Below, in pieces: positions 56,435 to 64,000 of a DNA stretch of 64,000 nt. Origin of the DNA: Conus ventricosus (lineage: Eukaryota; Mollusca; Gastropoda; Neogastropoda; Conidae). The stretch spans positions 51,244,102-51,308,101 of the forward strand of contig CM031595.1 of NCBI GenBank assembly GCA_018398815.1, read 5' to 3'. The position numbers were made by a program, and so were the translations under genes. Numbering within the stretch: position 1 is the stretch's first letter; each line of letters opens with the position of its first letter. The notes below the pieces were generated by a model. That model worked only from the letters and a program-made list of their open reading frames with translations. It was not told the origin of the DNA and did no database searches.

Positions 56435-57455
56435 TGCTAGAAGTTCCAAGTAATTTCTCCATGCAGCCATCACATACTTTGATTCATGATCACCTTATGA
56501 ATAAACATGTACAGAAAAATGCTAAGAAGGAACTTGTGCCGTAACAACAGCCTGAACTCCTAATACTACACAGAACAAGCAGAAAGAAAATAAGTTTGTT
56601 TTCATTTTGTTTTCACACTGTTATAATACACGTATTCACAGCATGTGAAAGGAGAGAAAACTCAACAGCATTATATATCAGGGATGGCAACTCCCTATGA
56701 AATGAAAGTACAACACCCCCAGGGATAGGGGGAGGGGGGAGGGGGGGGGAGACCAAGGAGGCATATCTGATGAACTTTGAGGCCTGGACATCAATAGAGG
56801 TGGGACAGAGGCAGAGGTGGGGATAGAAGAAGGGAACAGATTAACTTGCTTGTGAAAGTAGTGATGAGCTGAGGGAAAGTGGGGTGAGGAAGGAGACAGG
56901 AGGGATGAGTTTTCTCTGTTCTGTACCAAGTCTCTTCAACCCTCTGCTCTCCTCCCCCATTCTCCACATTCCGTCCCATTCCTTCTACAATCTTGTATTG
57001 CTAACTTACTAGACAATTGTTGCAATCAAGGCACAGACATTCCTAACTAGTACCTTCAGTTCTTTTCAGTTCATCAAGGTGGGAACCTAACTATTTCAAA
57101 ATTATCGCTCCTGAAATTGTTCAATTTTGTGTGTGTGCCTTTTCTGCAGGTGTGAAAAAAAAAAGAAAAGATATTTCTCCAAATACTTCTGAGACAGGAA
57201 AAATGAAAAATCTGCATAAAAACAGAGAGTTGGCATCCCTAATGTATATTGTGTGCGTGTGTGTGGGTGCATTAGAGTGTGTGCATGTGCGCATGAGTGC
57301 ATGAGTGTGCAAGCAGGTGTTTGAAGGTGTAGATGCATGTGGGTGCACAAATACAACTATCCACACATTTTCTTTTAAAGCACACAAAGTACAGGAAAAC
57401 AAAGCACTGATATATCTCAGGACAAAAATATACAAAATGCATCACAACAGATTCT

Positions 57456-57458
<3 letters not shown>

Positions 57459-57518
<60 letters not shown>
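57459..57518. repeat. (CA)n microsatellite
   Basis: About 30 CA units. Confidence 0.95.
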
Positions 57519-57522
<4 letters not shown>

Positions 57523-59189
57523 ACTACAATATACACAGGCACATACAGTGAGCTTGGGGCTAAAACAATAAACTGATCACAAATACCCAGTATGTATTTC
57601 TACACAGTATGTTAAAGAGACAAAAAAAGAAGAAAACTGAAGCGTATGCACAGGTGTGTATCTCTCTCTCTCAATAATGTACAGATAAACAAGGTGGATC
57701 AAGAGACGGATACACAGAAGAAGATAAATAGGTAGATGGAAACATGCATGTAGACTGGCCATACATGAAATGCTGGAAAGTGAAAAAGTATTTTCAAATG
57801 GCTGAAGTTTTCTGAAAATTGGCGTAACTAATTTGGGTTTTTCAGGGACGCGAGCAAAGATCACAGGAAACAGGTTTGCAGTTTTATAAACCTCACAACA
57901 TTCTTGTGTTTAGCCAGTGGTACCCTTGTCAATTTCCTAACATTCTATACCCTATTTCCACACTATTGGTTTGGGGACTAGCCTTTTGACAGCCCTACTG
58001 AATAGTTTTGCTCAGATGTTAGAGAATGCTGCTAAGACCAAACAAACTAAGATTCAGACCTGGTCAATCATTTCCGTCTCTTAGGAGAAAAGAAGGATCA
58101 GGAGCCAATGAAACAGTGAATAACTGATGAAATGTGAGACAGATATGTATGTAGGTAGTACCAGAAATGGTGTCTGATAATGCATCAACACCTGTTTTTT
58201 GTGTTTATTCCTTTCTGTCGTCTGACTGCCAAATGCTTGGACAGAAGTTCCATATAAGTGCCTATAACCACTGAAAATGAACAAAATAATTGTAAACCAT
58301 AAAGCCAAATGACCCCACTTTAAAAATATAGCTGCATTCCCATATAGATTAACACATAAATAGGAAAAATAAGTCAAAATATACTTTATTCCCATCAACT
58401 CATTTTGTGTGCCTTTGTCTAGTTTAATATGTTTAATGTGTTTGCTTCTTTTTTGCCATAGGGAGACCAAGACAAAAACAAAAACACAGACCTGGAAATG
58501 TTTTTTTGTGATAAGCATGGTAAACTACTGATGGAAGAAAGTATCAAAAGAACACATTAACTGTGAGAAGCAGCAAGCCAAAGATACTGAAGTAAATGAT
58601 GCAGGCCTTTTGCACTGCATCCTACACTTTGTGGGAAACGTCTGAGCAAAAATCAGACAGCACAAGTGATGACATGTACATTTTATTGTTAATCAATGTT
58701 TGGAGAAAACAACACACATTTCTTCAATAATACTGATGGAGAAGAACCAGCAATAAACTATGACGATTTTGCAGTGTCTGTGACATGCAGACGTTTCAAG
58801 TTTAATGCAACCAATCCAGTGAAACCCCAATTTTCACCTATTAGGCAAAATAATAAAAACCATCAACCACTGAAATCCTTTCACATCTGAAAAAAACAAA
58901 ACCAAAAAAAATCCATCAGCCAATAAAATCCTTGGAACCCAAAGATCATTCTCAACTATGTTAGACTGTGAGGTATCGCAGCTTTGGAATGATTTTTTTA
59001 ACACAAGCATAATAACCTTTGATTGTCAGAGCAGCTGTGTTTTTGGAGGAGGGGGTGGGGGGGGGGGGGGGGGGGGGGGAGGGGGGCCAAAATACCCCCT
59101 CCCATTCAAGGGAGGGGGGATGGGGGGTGGAGGGGGAGAACTCCCATTCAAAATCTTCCAAATACAGATGCCTTTCTCCAAACCTACAC

Positions 59190-59638
59190 ACTTTTTTTTG
59201 TCCCACCTTCTGTGCCACCTCAGTGGCAGTGCACACATGCCGCTCATTACGACACCCCTCCACAGCCGGAGCCCAGTCGGTCCTGCCACAGCCCCGGCAC
59301 GGCAATCCACAGGGAGCAGTCAATGTCAAGTCGTCAAGAGGCAACCCACCGAAGGAGACTCTGCACTGCTGCTGAGTCACTTCGGTGGTGTTCAGTGGCA
59401 CCTGTTCTGATCCTACATACGCAGGACACCACAAACTAAACCCCCTACCGAGGACAATAATTACTTAGTCACGGAGCCGGCATGAGTGAGCTCTCCTCCG
59501 GAGGGCACCACCATGTCCATCCATGGACTTGCTGATACCGGTGACTCCGATAGAACCAAACCAAGGCCGCAGACATGGAGAGGACATCGAAACTGAGGTC
59601 ACCATGAGAGCAGGGCATGAAGGGTCACAGAATTTGAG
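59190..59638. other. GC-richer unclassified segment next to SINE
   Basis: Composition changes sharply from its AT-rich surroundings (for example GGAGCCCAGTCGGTCCTGCC and GGAGCCGGCATGAGTGAGCT). Several overlapping open frames exist in it on both strands but no domain is recognisable. It looks like an inserted dispersed repeat, possibly part of a composite with the adjacent SINE. Confidence 0.5.
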
Positions 59639-60018
59639 ACTTTTTTTTTAATGCTGATCAATGAAAATGAGGATGATGAAGATGATGCTACGGACTTCCA
59701 TTCCGGTCTGAGACTGCATGACAGGGCTATTCTCTATGCTTCCTCTCAAATTATATATCCCGGCATCAACCAGGCCTGAGAGATACAGACACCTCCAGTG
59801 TTGGTCAGGAAATCTGAGTAACACTCTCAGAGACGCATCCATTCAGTAGATGAAACTTGACTGTGTAGTCCCAGTCTTCCCAACTGAGCCTGTAGCAAAC
59901 TCAACTCTGCGTAGGAGCCAGTGGGGGCAGAAAACCCCCACATGACTCTGATGAGAATTGAATGCACGACCTCCCAGCAGGGAGTCCGTGACGCTAACCA
60001 CTTCGCCACGGTGGCTGG
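59639..60018 (-). mobile_element. tRNA-related SINE, second family, inverted copy
   Basis: On the minus strand it starts CCACCGTGGCGAAGTGGTTA (A-box region) with a B box-like GGTCGTGCATTCAATTC, and it ends GATCAGCATTAAAAAAAA. It aligns along its length with 6389-6737. It is a better preserved copy, so it is the better template for a consensus. Confidence 0.87.
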
Positions 60019-60029
60019 TGCAGACTAAC

Positions 60030-60295
60030 TTTGAACATGTTCCCAGTGTCTAACACTCAATTTATCTCGCAGTTAATACTCCCTCCCTCTACACTTGTTT
60101 CACATGAACATGTTTCTCTAAGTCTGCAATTAGATTTATCTCAAAATCCCTCTCTCTAAACCTATTTTCCTGAACATGTTTCTCAATATCCTGACACCAG
60201 ATTTACCTCACAACCAACAGTCCCCCACTCTAAACTTCTTTTCCCTGAACATGATTCTCAACATCCAGACACGAGATCTACCTCGTTGTTTGAAA
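60030..60295. repeat. Degenerate tandem repeat, about 75-bp unit
   Basis: Three diverged units with GAACATGTTTCTC, AGATTTACCTCAC-like and CCTCTCTCTAAACCT-like blocks in the same order. Confidence 0.8.
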
Positions 60296-63200
60296 GGCAA
60301 GAATAGACCTCTCAGCTTCTAGTTTGCTTCCATCTCGTTCGTTCAAAGAGACGATGGCAAAAAGGTTAGTCTTCTGCTCCCACAATGGCTCCTAGTGTAT
60401 TGATGAAGGCAAGGAGTTTAGTCTTCTGCCCCCATGACGACTTACGACTTTTACTGAATTCATTTAAACCTATGGTATACACCTCAAAACATTTTCTTCT
60501 GACCTCAAAACCACTTATCAGTAATCCTGATCAGTCGCGACTAGTTCAGCATCACTGCCATGGCTCCATTCCCAAGCCACAGACTTGGACTGTACTATTA
60601 CTTTTGTTATATTTCATTTTGACATCTACAGTTTTTTTTTCAATACTGCTTGAAATTCTGATGACAATGCAGTATAAGAACACCAGAAAACAGATAACAG
60701 TACGCTACAACAGAAAATTTGCTTACAATGAATAAATACACTTGCACACGAGCCTGACACAATAGAGGGCAATATCTCTGAAGACTGGAGGTGCACCAGT
60801 GCCACACCAAACTGATCTGGATAATGTCTCCGTCAATCTGCTTCTATCAGAAAACTATGCAGCAACCCATTGTGTACAGCGTACACCACCAAAATGTTAA
60901 TTACATCTTAAACCCTACAGTGCATGATATGAAATGACATGTGTTTGCAGTGCATGATGTGGTGCTTTACAAAACTGCTTCAGTTACCAAAGTAGGTGAT
61001 CATCACACAGAAAAATATTGAAAACATATGCAAGTCACAACTAAATTACACATTACATGAATGCTGTTCAAGGTTTCTATCACTACTCATCCGCAGTTCT
61101 GATGACTGTAGGCCATTTCCTTCTGGATCCCAGTGGTATAAAGATATGTGACACTTAACAATTGTTCAATGATAATAAAACTGTATACAACAGAAATGCT
61201 AGAATAAAGGAGGAACTGGTATCAGTTCACTGCATCAAGATGTTTATGAAATGTACACACCAAATGAAACTGTTTTCTTGAATCCATTTAAAAATCATGT
61301 ACCTATTTCTTTCAAAACTTTATTTTAAAGGTCCCAATGAATGCGAAACTGCAAAGTCAGTTATCAACTGTCACATCTGTACAGCTTAATACTAAACATT
61401 AAGACTGAACACTGAGCTACCCTCTAGTGATAAAGAATGGACAGTCTTACGGAGTGCCTCAACCATCAAAGGATGACCACAATTCCTAAATCACATGAAT
61501 GGGCAGAAAAAAAGGAAAAAAAGCCTGCAACAACAACAACAAAAATTCAATTGATTATGCTGGCTGGGAAGAAAATGTAAACAGTCTGCAAGGAAGGAAA
61601 GTCTTTACCTGCTTCACTTAGGCAATGAACACATCCCCAGATTTTCATTGTCCTCTCTCATCCCTACATCCCCATAGATCAGATGTGGCCAAACATTACC
61701 TCAGAACTGTGTTCTTAGACCATAGCCAATAATAAGCTCATGTACATCACACCAAACATCACAGCTGTATTTTTTCTGTTCAAGCCAGTCTCCCATTATC
61801 TAGCATGATATATACTGCCAATTATTACGGAATGACATTCTTTCTCCTTCTGAAAGAAGATGATTTATTGAAATTTAACTTCATTTGGGCAAATCCAAAA
61901 TGCACATACAAAAACTCATAAAAATTGAAAGGGTACAAAGCTTTAAAACAATCGTTTCTTACTTGGCAAAAGGGAAACAGCCTGAACAATGGGGGAAAAA
62001 AAAGCAACAGCACTCATTGTAGCTTCAGGTTAAGTTTCAATAACATTAGATTTTATGCAATATTCTTAAAGAAGGAATCTCCTGAAGGCTCTCACTGTTA
62101 TCTATTTTGTGCTGTTGGCGTTTGGGTTCTCTTCAATAATGATGGTAAAGGGTTTTTTTTTGTTGCAGAATTTATCAGTGCTGGTGCTGCAACAGGACTG
62201 AACTTTTCCATAGCTGCTAGACTTCAAGAAAACAAACACACTAACAAAATTATGACTATGGTTATTCATTAATTTTCTTTTTTGCTTCGTTTGGTCTTTT
62301 TTCATCTTGTTGTTCACACACACACATGTGAGCTCAAAATGATCAAGCTGCCTCATTTTGTTTGTTCAGAAAGGAACATTTAAAGCAGCACCCAGTACCA
62401 CAGAATTTAGTGCAGTGACAGGTGATCAGATATTATACAAGTTGAAAGCCAGTTAGTGGAGATGTAGTTAGTGAGAATTAAAGTTTAGTGAACAATAAAC
62501 ACAGCCCATTCGGAATGTTGGGGAATTAGCTGTTGTTTTTACAGTACTCACCGATTTCAATTTCTGCAACCATGAAAGTAAAATTGAGATTCAATTGTAA
62601 TTTCTTGAAGTGTCTTCAGTTTTAAACAATTCTCTTTACTTGTTAAGTTAATTAAACATTTTAAAGTTCAGTCCAAAAACATCAACATACAAAAACATAT
62701 ATACAAAGATGCCTAAACAACAACAAATTTCAATGTGATTAAAAAAAATGACAAGGGTACATAATGTGTAATGTACATACGACAGAAAAAAAAGATAACA
62801 GTAATGTCTTATTCAAGCAGATCACATGGAATCTAATTAACACAGATAACATAATCTGATACAACACAGTCTGTCTCACAAATGACTACCACCAAGCAAC
62901 TAATCTTGTATAATATTCACACATCTTTTTGTCTTGAGTTCTTACATCACCCATCATTACTTTTTTGCGTTTTTCAAGGCATTAGCTGCAAAGTATGCTG
63001 TCTGTGCTTAATTGCTGTTGATAGTTCTGCACCCCATTACGTCACTTAAGTGTTGCCTCCATGGATGTCCTGGACCTTTGCACTTGCCACACTCTTCAGC
63101 CATGCAATGCTTATCTTCTCTAAACAATGAACAGTAAATGCACACAACATACTTGACGCAATTTTTCTCATTCTCAACTACAGTATATGTATGTCACCTT

Positions 63201-64000
63201 CTCCCAGCAAATGAGTCATCTCATACCTCTGACATCTGTTTGTGCTCCACAACTCTGAATCTAATTCTTACAATCTTTCTAATGGTGAAAACCACTGAAA
63301 AATAGGATCTTTACTTCCTTAAATAGGAACTTCGGAAGACAGTATACTTCCAACATACCCTTTTGAAAAAAAAAGTCAACAAAAAGAGTTCAGCAAGACA
63401 TGATTTTAACTAGCATTCTGATAATTATGAAAAATCCAATTTTAAGAATTTACAGACATGACAATGAACAGGAAGGGTCATAAGTGTTGATTTCAGCCTA
63501 AATCAAACCCTTAGAGAATGAGAACTGTGATATTTTCAATTTCATACATTATGGAGAATGTTGGATCACATAGTGCATGAGAAAAAACAAAGGCAGTTTG
63601 TGTTTAAAAACGATTTCCTTTCTGACCTCAACCCCTAAAAGACAATATTACTCTGATTTGTACTGAAGATGAAGTGGATTTCAAACATGAAGAAGCCATG
63701 TCAGTGACTAATTATGTCAATTGTTTTCAATCTTTGTCTCTTTGATTATGTTTAAGTACTGGATTACCTAACAGACCGAGTTGTGTAAATTCATAGCCAT
63801 TTGAATTTGATATGACTGCTATTCACTTACTCCTTCATCTCTGTAAAGTTAAACATTGGAGAAAAGAGTTTTAGATGCTATGACACACTTGCATATTTTA
63901 AAACTGGTTTAAAAACTTTTCTAAAAAATATTACTGCTATGGCAAACACACTTCATGGTTCCTCTGATTTCTGGTTGTTGTAATTTCTACTGCTTTTCTC

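Larger units (their letters stand above)
49001..57520. other. Upstream intron sequence, part 2
   Basis: Contains (GT)n at 49014-49350, a GT-linked tandem array at 49915-50265, a SINE tail, the second endonuclease LINE copy, (GT)n at 54457-54524, a candidate 33-nt exon at 55491-55523, (AG)n at 56354-56431 and (CA)n at 57459-57518. Between 52640 and 54450 nothing recognisable. Confidence 0.7.
57521..64000. other. Upstream intron sequence, part 3
   Basis: Contains a poly-G run at 59046-59085, a GC-richer dispersed-repeat-like segment at 59190-59640, the inverted SINE, and a tandem array at 60030-60295. From 60310 to 64000 the DNA is AT-rich and I see no exon, repeat array or RNA gene. Confidence 0.7.

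Noticed and set aside
58961..59439. Several frames of 118-157 codons around a poly-G run
   Set aside because: They run through a homopolymer (poly-Gly/Pro) into a GC-richer dispersed segment. Open frames on both strands reflect base composition, not a gene.

Overview
The window is nuclear DNA from an animal, most likely a lophotrochozoan and probably a gastropod mollusc. It has short exons split by long introns, standard GT/AG junctions, a protein kinase C whose sequence resembles invertebrate conventional PKCs, tRNA-derived SINEs, LINE fragments with restriction-like endonuclease domains, and very abundant (GT)n and (AG)n tracts. Nothing bacterial is present. Placement as a gastropod is inference from repeat style and protein resemblance, not from a search.

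One gene dominates. It lies on the minus strand and encodes a conventional (calcium- and diacylglycerol-dependent) protein kinase C. I can join 13 exons between 44138 and 704. They keep a single open frame across all junctions (1710 nt, 569 codons plus stop). In order they encode the second C1 zinc finger (C1B), the C2 domain, the V3 hinge, the whole kinase domain, and the AGC-kinase tail with turn and hydrophobic motifs. The start codon, pseudosubstrate and first C1 finger (C1A) are not seen. They probably lie beyond 64000, which would make the 5' intron longer than 19.8 kb. The stop codon is at 704-706 and the 3' UTR runs off the left edge.

The rest is intron or upstream intron and is repeat-rich. 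The last intron (860-9887) holds a two-block minisatellite (1240-4420), a tRNA-derived SINE (5001-5408), a degenerate minisatellite (5790-6370) and a second SINE (6389-6737). The hinge intron (24634-33573) is a transposon landing zone. It holds a frameshifted BED-finger/hAT-like fragment (27810-28300), a hAT-like element with inverted repeats and a 6-bp duplication (29266-30739), a 5'-truncated LINE with zinc knuckle and restriction-like endonuclease (30830-32190), a SINE-like stretch and a long foldback (32655-33070). A second, opposite-strand copy of the same endonuclease LINE lies at about 51470-52620. A different LINE 3' end is at 37065-37890. The interval 44139-64000 shows no recognised exon apart from one weak 33-nt candidate.

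The 'system' here is one signalling kinase gene plus a layered history of mobile elements. I found no convincing new gene system. The best leads are the two related endonuclease-LINE copies, the minisatellite with a visible 7-bp microhomology step, the 54-bp retroposed fragment with 13-bp target duplications, the foldback, and the cryptic exon. Residue numbers below refer to the 569-residue partial protein, counted from the exon at 44138.
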